This document shows positions 25,780 through 33,489 of a stretch of 64,000 nucleotides of DNA, in pieces. The notes under the pieces are model-generated. The model was not told where the DNA came from and searched no databases. It was given only the letters and a program-made list of their open reading frames with translations. A program made the translations under genes and the position numbers. Origin of the DNA: Entomospira culicis (GTDB lineage: Bacteria > Spirochaetota > Spirochaetia > WRBN01); NCBI RefSeq assembly GCF_028748145.1, contig NZ_CP118181.1, positions 930,211-994,210 on the forward strand, given 5' to 3'. Positions within the stretch are counted from its first letter, which is position 1; every line of letters begins with the position of its first letter.

Positions 25780-26424
25780 ATGATATCTATAAATGCAGAT
25801 ACGCTCATTTTTACGGGTGGCAACGCCCCCCCCGCAGATAAGTGGCAACATCTCGTTAGCCCGCATAGCACCATCATCGCAGCCGACTCTGGCTTGCATC
25901 AATTGGTGGATACGTTACACCACCCCCATCATATTATAGGAGATTTTGACTCCCTCTACGATGAATCCCTGCTCAAGCGTTATCCACAAGCAACCATCCA
26001 CCGCCACCCCAAAGCCAAAGACGAAACCGACACCGAACTCGCCGTTCTCCTAGCCCAATCACTAGGCGCAAAGTCCATCGCTCTCATCGGCGCAGGGGAG
26101 GGACGCATCGATCACCTCTTTGCCATCACCGCGCTCTTTTCTCAATTCCCTAACCTCCACCTCTGGCTCACCGCTTGCGAACAAATCATCCCAATCCATC
26201 CCCAAAAACCGTTAAAACTCACGCTTGATATCGATACAACCATCTCCTTCTATCCCCTCCTCATGCCCCAACACCCCATCAAAACCGAAGGTCTAACCTG
26301 GCCCTTTAGCAATTTTGATACCCTCTTTAGCAAAATGAGCCTAAGTAACACAACAAATAAATCTATAATAAAAATAGAAATAGCTGACGGAATCCTCCTA
26401 AGCATCATTCCTTTTGTCATTTAG
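25780..26424 (+). CDS. Thiamine pyrophosphokinase
   Basis: The enzyme transfers pyrophosphate from ATP to thiamine, giving the cofactor thiamine diphosphate. TPK-family motifs are visible: ADSGLHQL, HHIIGDFDSL, KDETDTELAVLLA and GAGEGRIDHLFA; the aspartates of these loops bind Mg-ATP. The C-terminal beta domain is short, with a TEGLTWPF segment typical of thiamine binding. The frame is open upstream, but ATG 25780 is where the family begins. Only AAAGGG immediately before the ATG resembles a ribosome binding site, which is too close; together with the promoter position this suggests a leaderless transcript. Confidence 0.92.
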   Translation: MISINADTLIFTGGNAPPADKWQHLVSPHSTIIAADSGLHQLVDTLHHPHHIIGDFDSLYDESLLKRYPQATIHRHPKAKDETDTELAVLLAQSLGAKSIALIGAGEGRIDHLFAITALFSQFPNLHLWLTACEQIIPIHPQKPLKLTLDIDTTISFYPLLMPQHPIKTEGLTWPFSNFDTLFSKMSLSNTTNKSIIKIEIADGILLSIIPFVI

Positions 26425-26426
26425 CA

Positions 26427-26455
26427 TTGACATTATTTTTTTATTTTGATAAAAT
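26427..26455 (+). promoter_or_regulatory. Promoter of the secreted protein gene at 26496
   Basis: TTGACA (26427-26432), 17-base spacer, TAAAAT (26450-26455): a near-consensus sigma-70-type promoter, suggesting strong expression. Confidence 0.88.
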
Positions 26456-26495
26456 CAAGGTATCTTTAAAATCTTTAGAATAAGGATGGTCAATT

Positions 26496-27101
26496 ATGAA
26501 AAAAATGCTTTTTTTCTTTTTTAGCCTCGCACTTCTTGCCTTCTCTGCAACCGCACAAGAGCAAGAGCACGAAGCCGTAACCGAAGAAGTCTTCGTAGAT
26601 ACGCTGGTAAAAGCGTTTCACTCGCAAAAAAAGAAGACTCCAGCTGTCGAAAATGGTACGCTCACCTTCAATGCTAGCAATGGCATCAGCTTAACCCTTC
26701 GTAGCGGTCGCCTTGTGCTTCATGCACCAACGAAGTCCTTCATCGCAGCCGGTATGAAAGCTGATGAAGAGGGTTCTTACGGTGAATTCGTTCACGTAAA
26801 TCAAGAGGCTAACACCCTCATGATCGCGCACAGCATGGCACAAACCATGGATATGCAAATGATTGAAGCTGACGAGATTGCTAAACGTCTCTTTGATGCT
26901 ACTCAAGAAAAGGATTCCATCTACACCGTAATGCACGCTAACAACATGATCATCGTAACCGATGGCGTTCTCCGCCTTGGCTTCCATGAAAAGGGTTTTG
27001 TTATCGGCGTACGTCTTGAAGTTCTTCACAACGCAGGCATCAGCAACCTCAAGAAAATTAAAGGTGCTGTCGACGGCGAGTGCTTCATCTTTAAGAAATA
27101 A
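26496..27101 (+). CDS. Secreted protein of unknown function (paralogue pair, copy 1)
   Basis: AAGGATGG precedes the ATG. A signal peptide (1-20, ending SATAQ) is followed by a 180-residue soluble domain. It shares with the next gene ENGTLTFxxxNGxxLxxR, an N-terminal aromatic/Pro segment, AHSMAQTMDMQ, a short helix (AKRLFDAT), and a C-terminal EGxxxxEExIFxx-like end. A near-consensus promoter and good codon use suggest it is abundant. There is no lipobox or transmembrane helix, so it is periplasmic or extracellular. Family not recognised. Confidence 0.78.
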   Translation: MKKMLFFFFSLALLAFSATAQEQEHEAVTEEVFVDTLVKAFHSQKKKTPAVENGTLTFNASNGISLTLRSGRLVLHAPTKSFIAAGMKADEEGSYGEFVHVNQEANTLMIAHSMAQTMDMQMIEADEIAKRLFDATQEKDSIYTVMHANNMIIVTDGVLRLGFHEKGFVIGVRLEVLHNAGISNLKKIKGAVDGECFIFKK

Positions 27102-27110
27102 AAAATCTAG

Positions 27111-27155
27111 ACTTTTCTGGATACCTAAACATATCCAGAAAAGTTGCTATTTTCT
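27111..27155 (+). terminator. Rho-independent terminator between the paralogous secreted proteins
   Basis: A perfect 13-bp stem pairs ACTTTTCTGGATA (27111-27123) with TATCCAGAAAAGT (27132-27144), then TGCTATTTTC. Its 3' end overlaps the -35 box of the next promoter. Confidence 0.8.
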
Positions 27156-27172
27156 GTAGAATATGCTATACT
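27144..27172 (+). promoter_or_regulatory. Promoter of the second secreted paralogue
   Basis: TTGCTA (27144-27149), 17-base spacer, extended TGC-TATACT (27167-27172). Confidence 0.7.
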
Positions 27173-27207
27173 GTCGTTATCATTGCTTTTCTTAAGAAGG
27201 TCTATTT

Positions 27208-27807
27208 ATGCGAGTTAAACTCCTCTTTAGTAGCTTATTTCTCCTCAGTGTAACGACATGCTCTCTCTCCTCTCAAGCGCTCACCCAAGAACACTTCACA
27301 AAGAGAATGCTTCATCTCTTTGCACAACAAGAGCCTCCCCAAGAAGTCTATAATGGCACCCTCCAATTCACTTTAGACAATGGTTTTATCCTCTACATCC
27401 GTAACTCCCAGCTAACCTTACAAGTCCCAGCAGAACCATTTATCCAAGCGGGTCTTTTAACTCAAAATAAAATTCAACTCAATAGATATGTTCTTTTTAA
27501 TGAAAAAACCAACGCTCTCATCATCGCACAGTCGCACGCGCAAACCAGAGACATGCAGTACTTAACGGCCAAAGAAATATTAAATAATCTCTACACTGCT
27601 TCCCATGATGAATTCAATCATCTTCAGCTAAACACCGATGATACAAACCAAGAGATACGCCTTAGCGATGGGATTCTTCTATTAAAAATTGATGCTAACA
27701 CACTTCATGTAGGTATCACGAGAAAAAATTTAGAAGATTTAGGGTTAGACATCACTCACCTTGAGGGGGTCATCCTCGAGGAAGAATACATCTTTTTCTC
27801 TCATTAG
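27208..27807 (+). CDS. Secreted protein of unknown function (paralogue pair, copy 2)
   Basis: AAGAAGG precedes the ATG. The signal peptide has a polar end (TTCSLSSQA); the Cys in TTC lacks the usual lipobox Leu at -3, so lipidation is uncertain. The body is collinear with the preceding gene: YNGTLQFTLDNGFIL, a QSHAQTRDMQ motif against HSMAQTMDMQ, LNNLYTAS against AKRLFDAT, and an EEEYIFFSH end. The copies diverge strongly outside these blocks, so the duplication is old. Function unknown. Confidence 0.75.
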   Translation: MRVKLLFSSLFLLSVTTCSLSSQALTQEHFTKRMLHLFAQQEPPQEVYNGTLQFTLDNGFILYIRNSQLTLQVPAEPFIQAGLLTQNKIQLNRYVLFNEKTNALIIAQSHAQTRDMQYLTAKEILNNLYTASHDEFNHLQLNTDDTNQEIRLSDGILLLKIDANTLHVGITRKNLEDLGLDITHLEGVILEEEYIFFSH

Positions 27808-27828
27808 GGATAATCATTGGAGGGGTTT

Positions 27829-28284
27829 ATGTCGAATAATATTTTATTGCTATATCCGCACTCTTTTCCAGAGACGGAAACCTTTAGCTCTTGGTTCGAT
27901 AGTTATGCGGATCTTCATCCTTTTGATGTCCTTAAACCGCGATTATTCAAAAAAAAATTAGACTCACCGCTTCCCACTCTTCCAGACAATTTAGATAAGT
28001 ACGCCTATATTTTTCTTGTATATCGATCAGAAAGACGTGGAAAAAACGATGGGGTTTATCAAAAAATAGTCGATCATATTGCGCGACACATTACTCATCA
28101 CAATTTCTTTATCACAGAAATTACCGCAAAAAAAGAGAGTAGCATAAATTCAAACTTACAATTACACTCACCAAAATGGATCTTCTATTCTATGACTAAC
28201 CAAGAAATCCTTGATGACATCTCTACGAAAATCGCATTTATGCAATTCTTTGAAGAATTTATTAAAAAAGATGAATATTGTTAA
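27829..28284 (+). CDS. Unknown cytosolic protein upstream of biotin ligase
   Basis: ATG 27829 is set by TGGAGGGG 4 bases upstream; an upstream TTG is less likely. The 151-residue product begins MSNNILLLYPHSFPETETF, followed by LDKYAYIFLVYRSERRGKNDGVYQKIVDHI, an alpha/beta pattern reminiscent of flavodoxin-like folds but with no recognisable cofactor motif. No signal peptide. It overlaps birA by 14 bases, so the two are cotranslated. Function unknown. Confidence 0.65.
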   Translation: MSNNILLLYPHSFPETETFSSWFDSYADLHPFDVLKPRLFKKKLDSPLPTLPDNLDKYAYIFLVYRSERRGKNDGVYQKIVDHIARHITHHNFFITEITAKKESSINSNLQLHSPKWIFYSMTNQEILDDISTKIAFMQFFEEFIKKDEYC

Positions 28285-28987
28285 TCCCTTTGGCGGTAAA
28301 ATTTTCTTTAAACCAGAGACAGCCTCTACCATGGAGGATGCCAAGCTCCATTTATCACATGGGGCTATCTTTCTTACGGACAAGCAAACAGAAGGGAAAT
28401 GTCGTAATCCTCAAGAAACATGGCAAAGTACAAACAAAGATATCACCTTTACGTTATCTCTCCATAAAAGTAAAACGCCTATGCATGCGCCACTTTCGCT
28501 ACTTATTGGATTAGCCATTGCCCGATTTTTTCAACAGCTCCCCCTGAGCCCAGTAACCATTAAGTGGCCCAATGATATTCTGATTCAAGAAAAAAAAATT
28601 TCTGGGATCTTAACGCAAGAATATGAAGGATTTTATCTGGTTGGTATTGGTATAAATATTGAAAAAAAAGATCATATCAATATTTTATTCAAAAAACAGA
28701 TCTTCCCAGCGGTCGGACTAGAAGAAATTTTCCCGAACCTCACACACACAAAAACAGAGATCATCGATAACCTCTTACAAGAACTACATCAAACGTTGAC
28801 AATCATTCAATGGCAAGATGCTTTCAATAAATTGCTCTATAAACCAAACCATCCCATCACCTATCAAGTTGGAGATAAATACATAGAGGGAAAGATTTTA
28901 TCGGTTAATAAAGATGGCGCACTTCTTGTCAAAACATTAGAAGGCACGATTACTCCCCTTTATGCAGGAGAAGTTGTGCGTCGATAA
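28271..28987 (+). CDS. birA: Biotin--protein ligase, catalytic domain only, with divergent glycine-rich loop
   Basis: BirA attaches biotin to carboxylase carrier domains. There is no N-terminal DNA-binding domain, so it should not repress transcription. The catalytic lysine motif KWPNDILIQEKKISGILTQ and the VGIGINIE segment are intact. A C-terminal SH3-like domain (about 185-238) ends in YAGEVVRR. The biotinyl-AMP loop GRGRxGRxWxS is degenerate: GKCRNPQETWQS. Activity cannot be taken for granted, although the Lys motif is perfect. ATG 28271 is chosen because the family starts there; the frame is open 20 codons further up. Its 3' end overlaps the convergent rsmD by 28 bases. Confidence 0.82.
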   Translation: MNIVNPFGGKIFFKPETASTMEDAKLHLSHGAIFLTDKQTEGKCRNPQETWQSTNKDITFTLSLHKSKTPMHAPLSLLIGLAIARFFQQLPLSPVTIKWPNDILIQEKKISGILTQEYEGFYLVGIGINIEKKDHINILFKKQIFPAVGLEEIFPNLTHTKTEIIDNLLQELHQTLTIIQWQDAFNKLLYKPNHPITYQVGDKYIEGKILSVNKDGALLVKTLEGTITPLYAGEVVRR

Positions 28988-29523
28988 AACGCTAATTGCG
29001 ACTGTCCATACGATCGATTATCTACACAGAATAAATCGCCAAGTTGCTCCACTAAATCATCTTCTTTGGGGTAATGCAAGGTGAGCGTTCCGCCCTCTCT
29101 TAAAAGATTTAAATCGGCAATTTTTTGGATATAGAGATGCTTGTTTTTCATAGGAAAAGGCGGATCTAAGTGGATTAAATCAAAAGAATTAGGCTTAGCA
29201 ATTTGTGCTAAAAATTGCTCTACGCCCATCAAGTAGAGTTTACTTTCTATGCTATCAACAATCGCTAAATTCTCCATCATAACAGAGCGTTTTTTTCGAT
29301 CTTTCTCTACCAGCGTAATCTCACTACACCCTCGACTGGCGGCCTCTAAGGCAACGATACCACTCCCAGAGAAGAGATCCAAAAAGGAAAAATTTGTCAA
29401 ACTGCCATAGTAACTGGTATGAATTGCAAACATCGACTCGCGCATACGATCCATCGCAGGACGAATTTCCCCAGGGGGAACTTTAACCACCCGCGATCGA
29501 TAGCTACCACCAGTAATACGCAC
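28960..29523 (-). CDS. rsmD: 16S rRNA (guanine966-N2)-methyltransferase
   Basis: RsmD methylates G966 of 16S rRNA using S-adenosylmethionine. The signature starts MRITGGSYRSR and continues with RPAMDRMRESMFAI, the SAM motif FLDLFSGSGIVALEAASRG and the catalytic DPPFPM. Length (187) is typical. GTG start overlapping the previous stop by one base, with AAAGGAG upstream. Last gene of the ileS run. Confidence 0.94.
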   Translation of the reverse strand: MRITGGSYRSRVVKVPPGEIRPAMDRMRESMFAIHTSYYGSLTNFSFLDLFSGSGIVALEAASRGCSEITLVEKDRKKRSVMMENLAIVDSIESKLYLMGVEQFLAQIAKPNSFDLIHLDPPFPMKNKHLYIQKIADLNLLREGGTLTLHYPKEDDLVEQLGDLFCVDNRSYGQSQLAFYRRTTSPA

Positions 29524-30143
29524 TAGGTTGGCTCTCCTTTATCGCTCTCGATATCGTGCTGATAGACCATCTGATCGGTAAGATCTTGTGCTTGCAAGGT
29601 GGTTTTTTCTGGATTTCGCGCTAAATGTTTAGTTGATTTTTGCCACTTGTGCAAGAATACTGCCGAAATCGCGGCAAAGGAGGCAACCAATAATGGACGA
29701 TTATAAGTCGAACCAATCAAGCGATCCAACTGATCTTCGGTACTTGCCAAGCGCTCTTCGGCACGCATGAGTGCTTCTCGAGCCACTTTTACCTCCTGAA
29801 GATCACCCTCATAATGGGCGTAGAGTTGATAATATTGCTCTACCCGCATCTTGCCGGCGCGCATCGCCACCCAATGCCCAAACCACGCCGATAGCCCCGT
29901 AATGCCTAAAAAAAGCGTCAAGCCAACCAGAAAAAGGAGAAAGCCTTGATGAAAAATATCCGCCACATGATACAAAAACAACCAGCTAATCACCCCAAAT
30001 GTTATGGCAAAAATCCCTGCCACCATATAGTTTAAGCGACGCTGTGCCGAAGCATCTTCAAGTTTGGGTAACACATGATGCTGCTTATACTTATCTTCTA
30101 TCTCAATGCCTTTCGCGACGATGCTCTTCTTCTGCCAAAACAT
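29523..30143 (-). CDS. Unknown protein with two transmembrane helices and a coiled coil
   Basis: ATG 30143 has GAGAGGAG about 6 bases upstream; an ATG at 30167 right after ileS lacks a ribosome binding site. Two helices (about residues 38-60 and 66-90) form a hairpin. The cytosolic C-terminal part contains a coiled-coil stretch (VKVAREALMRAEERLASTEDQLDRL), another weakly hydrophobic segment and a polar tail. No family recognised. Located between ileS and rsmD with overlapping ends, so it is cotranscribed. A role in the envelope is possible. Confidence 0.68.
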   Translation of the reverse strand: MFWQKKSIVAKGIEIEDKYKQHHVLPKLEDASAQRRLNYMVAGIFAITFGVISWLFLYHVADIFHQGFLLFLVGLTLFLGITGLSAWFGHWVAMRAGKMRVEQYYQLYAHYEGDLQEVKVAREALMRAEERLASTEDQLDRLIGSTYNRPLLVASFAAISAVFLHKWQKSTKHLARNPEKTTLQAQDLTDQMVYQHDIESDKGEPT

Positions 30144-30167
30144 AGGCTCTCCTCTCTTTTTCGCCAT

Positions 30168-33100
30168 TTATACGCGCTTCACCACTAGCTTTGCCGAAAA
30201 CGTACCAACGACAATATCACTAGCCGAATCCGATACCCCCACCGATAAAGAGTGATTCGTTGCGAGCACCTCTCTCTTAATAAACGCACCAAATTCGGAT
30301 AAAATCAAGGCAAATTCCGCTTCAATTTCTGCATTTTCGACAACTAGTGTAAAGGTGATACGATCGCTGACGGCAAAATCGGACTCTTTGCGTAAATTTT
30401 GGATAGCGCGAATAAGATCGCGCATCATGCCCTCGCGTAAGAGCTCAGGGGTGAGCGTGGTATCCAGCGCAACCGTAAGATGCCCCTCGCTAATCGTCTG
30501 CACGTCGGCCTTCGCATGGCGCGTAATCAAGACATCCTCTAGCCCAATTTCGAGATGATTCATCTGCACGCCCGAGAATTCAATGGTTAGGCGCTCGCCG
30601 GCAAGCAAGCTAAGAATCGCACGGGTGGGTAACGCCTCAATGGCACTAGCACCCACTTTCATATCCTTGCCCAGCACCTTGCCAAGAATCTTAAAGTTCG
30701 CCTTCATGGTGTAATCTACCAAGCGCTCTTCGGCAGACTCCACCACCACGCTCTTCACATTGACTTCTTCTTGTAACACCTCGCTCATCTTGATGAAAGT
30801 GGCGCGTTCATCGGCATTACGCGAGACGACATAAAGTTTCGCCAACGGAATACGATTCTTAATATTGGCGCTCGATCGCAACGCATGCGCTAGGCGTACA
30901 CTCTGCAAGATTAGTGCCATCTGGTCTTCTAACTCTTTATTTAGATAAGAATTGATCACCTTGGGCCATGTTGCAAGGTGTACGCTCATTGGGTCATTCG
31001 GGCGCTTGAGATTTTGGTAGATTGCTTCGCTCATAAAAGGTATCAGCGGTGCCATCACCAAGGAGAGGTGGTACAGCGCGTGGTAGAGGCTGGCGTAGGC
31101 TTGCTCTTTGTCAAGGTCGCTATCGCTCTTCCAAAAACGACGACGACTACGGCGAATATACCAATTATTCAGTACGTCGACATAATGTTCCAGCTCTTTG
31201 ATTGCTTGGTGAATATCACCGACATCCATGGCGCTCTCCACCGCCCCAATGAGGCGATGCGTACGGCTAACGATCCAACGATCCAGCTCATGATGAAGCG
31301 TCTTGGGGAGGTCGCCCACCTCCATCTTATCGATATTCGCATAGGTTACAAAGAAGGAGTATGCATTCCAGATAGGAAGCATCAGCCCTTTGAGCACATC
31401 ACGCACACCATCGTCGACAAAGCGTAAGTCAGCCCCCTGCGAGAGCGGACTCGACTGCAGATAGATACGCGTTGCATCCGCACCATAGGTATTGATAATC
31501 TCCAGCGGATCAGTGTAGTTCTTCTTGCTCTTACTCATTTTTTGCCCGTCGCTCGCCAAGACCAAGCCAGTTGTGAGGCACATCTTAAAGGCAGGGCGGT
31601 CAAAAAGTGCCACCGCCAAGACGGTGAGTGTGTAGAACCAACCGCGCGTCTGATCGATACCCTCCACAATAAAATCGGCGGGCATCAATGCATCGAGCTC
31701 TTGCTTCTCGCCAAAAGGATAGTGATGTTGCGCCAAAGGCATCGCGCCAGACTCAAACCAGCAATCGAAAACTTCGGGGATACGGTGCATGATGCCACCA
31801 CAGCCACAACTCCACGTTACTTCGTCGATAATATGCTTATGGAGATCGTCAGGGCGCGCACCACTCTTTTGCTCCAGTTCATCGCGAGAGCCAATCACCT
31901 CGATCGCCTTACAGCTATCGCATCGCCAGACAGGAATGGGATTGCCCCAATAGCGATTACGGCTAATCGCCCAGTCGCGCGCATTCTCCAGCCAGCGACC
32001 AAAGCGCCCTGCCTTAATATGCCCCGGAATCCACGTAATCTGCTCGTTAGCAGCCAACATACGGGGGATAATCTTCGGCACGTCGATAAACCAACTGCCA
32101 ATCGCGCGGTAAATCAACGGCGATTCACATCGCCAACAGTGCGGATAGTTGTGCAGATAAGGCTCTTGCTTCACTAACTTCCCCTCGCCCTTGAGTTGAC
32201 GCAAAATATCTTTATCGCAATCCTTTACATAACGACCCACATAATCAGCGATTTCGGCGGTATATCTGCCCTCATCATCTACCGGACAGATGGTCGGTAA
32301 GCCCGTGTGCTTCAACGTGAGATAGTCATCCTCACCAAACCCGTTGGCAGTGTGCACGATTCCCGTGCCGTCGCCTTCACCCACGTAATCGGCGGGATAG
32401 ACCTGAAACGCACCACGTGTAGCTAAGTCGGCAAAGTAGGGAAAGAGCGGTTGATAGCGCTTGCCCATCAGCTCTTTTCCTTGGTAGGTACCAAGAATTT
32501 GATATGCTTGAGGCTCTTTGAAATAGCTCTCCAAACGCGCTTGCGCCAGATAAACCTGCTCTCCGCTCGCGAGAATACGAATTTTTACATAGGTTAACTC
32601 AGGCCCCACGGCAAGTGCAAGGTTACTAGGTAGCGTCCAAGGTGTGGTCGTCCAGGCATAGAAAAAGGTCTGCTCTTCATCGACAAGGGCAAAGCGCACC
32701 GTACCAGTCATATCGCTAACCTCTTTGTAGCCACCCAAGTTGAGCTCATGATTACTCAACGGGGTGCTACAGCGTGGGCAGTATGGCAAGATATACGATC
32801 CCTCTTTAACCAAATCTTTATGATAGAGCTCTTTAAAGACCCACCAGACGCTCTCCATAAATTGTGGACTCATGGTTTTGTAGTCATTTTCAAAGTCTAC
32901 CCAGCGCCCCAGACGATTAATATACTCTTGCCACTGGCTGGAATAGCGCATTACGATGGAGGAACACGCCTGATTAAACTGGGGCACACCATAAGCTTCG
33001 ATCTGGCTCTTACCCGAGACACCTAGCTCCTTCTCCATCTCGTACTCGATGGGCAGACCGTGGCAATCCCAACCAAAGCGACGCTCCACATGAAAACCCT

Positions 33101-33323
33101 GCATCGTTTTATAGCGCGGAAAGGTATCCTTAAGAGCGCTCTGAATCAAGTGTCCATAATGGGGTAATCCCGTGGCAAAAGGCGGCCCGTCGTATTGAAT
33201 GAAAGGCTTACCGGTCTTGGTCTGCTCCAGCGAACGAGCAAAGATCTGCTCTGCTTGCCAAAACGCTAAAATGCTCTCTTCCAGCTTGGGAAAATTGGTC
33301 TTGGGGTCTACCGGCTTATACAT
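30168..33323 (-). CDS. ileS: Isoleucyl-tRNA synthetase, type II (long, eukaryotic-like)
   Basis: Class I synthetase for tRNA-Ile. HIGH motif HYGH (55-58) and KMSKSKKN (about residue 597) are intact; the editing domain contains WTTTPWTLPSNLALA and YVGEGDGTGIVH. Length (1051) and the start (LEESILAFW, YDGPPFATGLPHYGH) mark the type II enzymes found in eukaryotes, archaea and some bacteria including spirochaetes, which are naturally less sensitive to mupirocin (established family knowledge). C-terminal about 300 residues are the anticodon-binding and tail regions. GAGAGGAT precedes the ATG. Confidence 0.96.
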   Translation of the reverse strand: MYKPVDPKTNFPKLEESILAFWQAEQIFARSLEQTKTGKPFIQYDGPPFATGLPHYGHLIQSALKDTFPRYKTMQGFHVERRFGWDCHGLPIEYEMEKELGVSGKSQIEAYGVPQFNQACSSIVMRYSSQWQEYINRLGRWVDFENDYKTMSPQFMESVWWVFKELYHKDLVKEGSYILPYCPRCSTPLSNHELNLGGYKEVSDMTGTVRFALVDEEQTFFYAWTTTPWTLPSNLALAVGPELTYVKIRILASGEQVYLAQARLESYFKEPQAYQILGTYQGKELMGKRYQPLFPYFADLATRGAFQVYPADYVGEGDGTGIVHTANGFGEDDYLTLKHTGLPTICPVDDEGRYTAEIADYVGRYVKDCDKDILRQLKGEGKLVKQEPYLHNYPHCWRCESPLIYRAIGSWFIDVPKIIPRMLAANEQITWIPGHIKAGRFGRWLENARDWAISRNRYWGNPIPVWRCDSCKAIEVIGSRDELEQKSGARPDDLHKHIIDEVTWSCGCGGIMHRIPEVFDCWFESGAMPLAQHHYPFGEKQELDALMPADFIVEGIDQTRGWFYTLTVLAVALFDRPAFKMCLTTGLVLASDGQKMSKSKKNYTDPLEIINTYGADATRIYLQSSPLSQGADLRFVDDGVRDVLKGLMLPIWNAYSFFVTYANIDKMEVGDLPKTLHHELDRWIVSRTHRLIGAVESAMDVGDIHQAIKELEHYVDVLNNWYIRRSRRRFWKSDSDLDKEQAYASLYHALYHLSLVMAPLIPFMSEAIYQNLKRPNDPMSVHLATWPKVINSYLNKELEDQMALILQSVRLAHALRSSANIKNRIPLAKLYVVSRNADERATFIKMSEVLQEEVNVKSVVVESAEERLVDYTMKANFKILGKVLGKDMKVGASAIEALPTRAILSLLAGERLTIEFSGVQMNHLEIGLEDVLITRHAKADVQTISEGHLTVALDTTLTPELLREGMMRDLIRAIQNLRKESDFAVSDRITFTLVVENAEIEAEFALILSEFGAFIKREVLATNHSLSVGVSDSASDIVVGTFSAKLVVKRV

Positions 33324-33417
33324 AGATGTATCCTCTCACTCTGAATAATTTACCATTTTATCGCATAAATATGCAAAATTTTCGCATAAATTTCGCGCTT
33401 ACTGTGATCTATTCTAG

Positions 33418-33451
33418 CCGAAAAAGCCACTTATGGCAAGACTCTTTCGGC
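33418..33451 (-). other. Nested stem-loop in the cstA-ileS interval
   Basis: An outer imperfect 10-bp stem (GCCGAAAAAG with CTCTTTCGGC) encloses an inner hairpin GCCA-CTTA-TGGC. No T-run follows on either strand, so it is not a standard terminator. It could be a processing site or a protein-binding site upstream of ileS. Confidence 0.4.
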
Positions 33452-33464
33452 AAAAATTCATCTT

Positions 33465-33489
33465 TTCGTCTTAGATATTAGAAGACGAA
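33465..33489 (-). terminator. Hairpin directly after the cstA stop codon
   Basis: An 8-bp stem pairs TTCGTCTT (33465-33472) with AAGACGAA (33482-33489). On the minus strand an AAGATGAATTTTT stretch follows, so termination is plausible but not textbook. Confidence 0.55.

Noticed and set aside
33324-33417. T-box or other riboswitch upstream of ileS
   Set aside because: No specifier-loop or antiterminator pattern was seen in the short leader, and T-boxes are not expected in spirochaetes.
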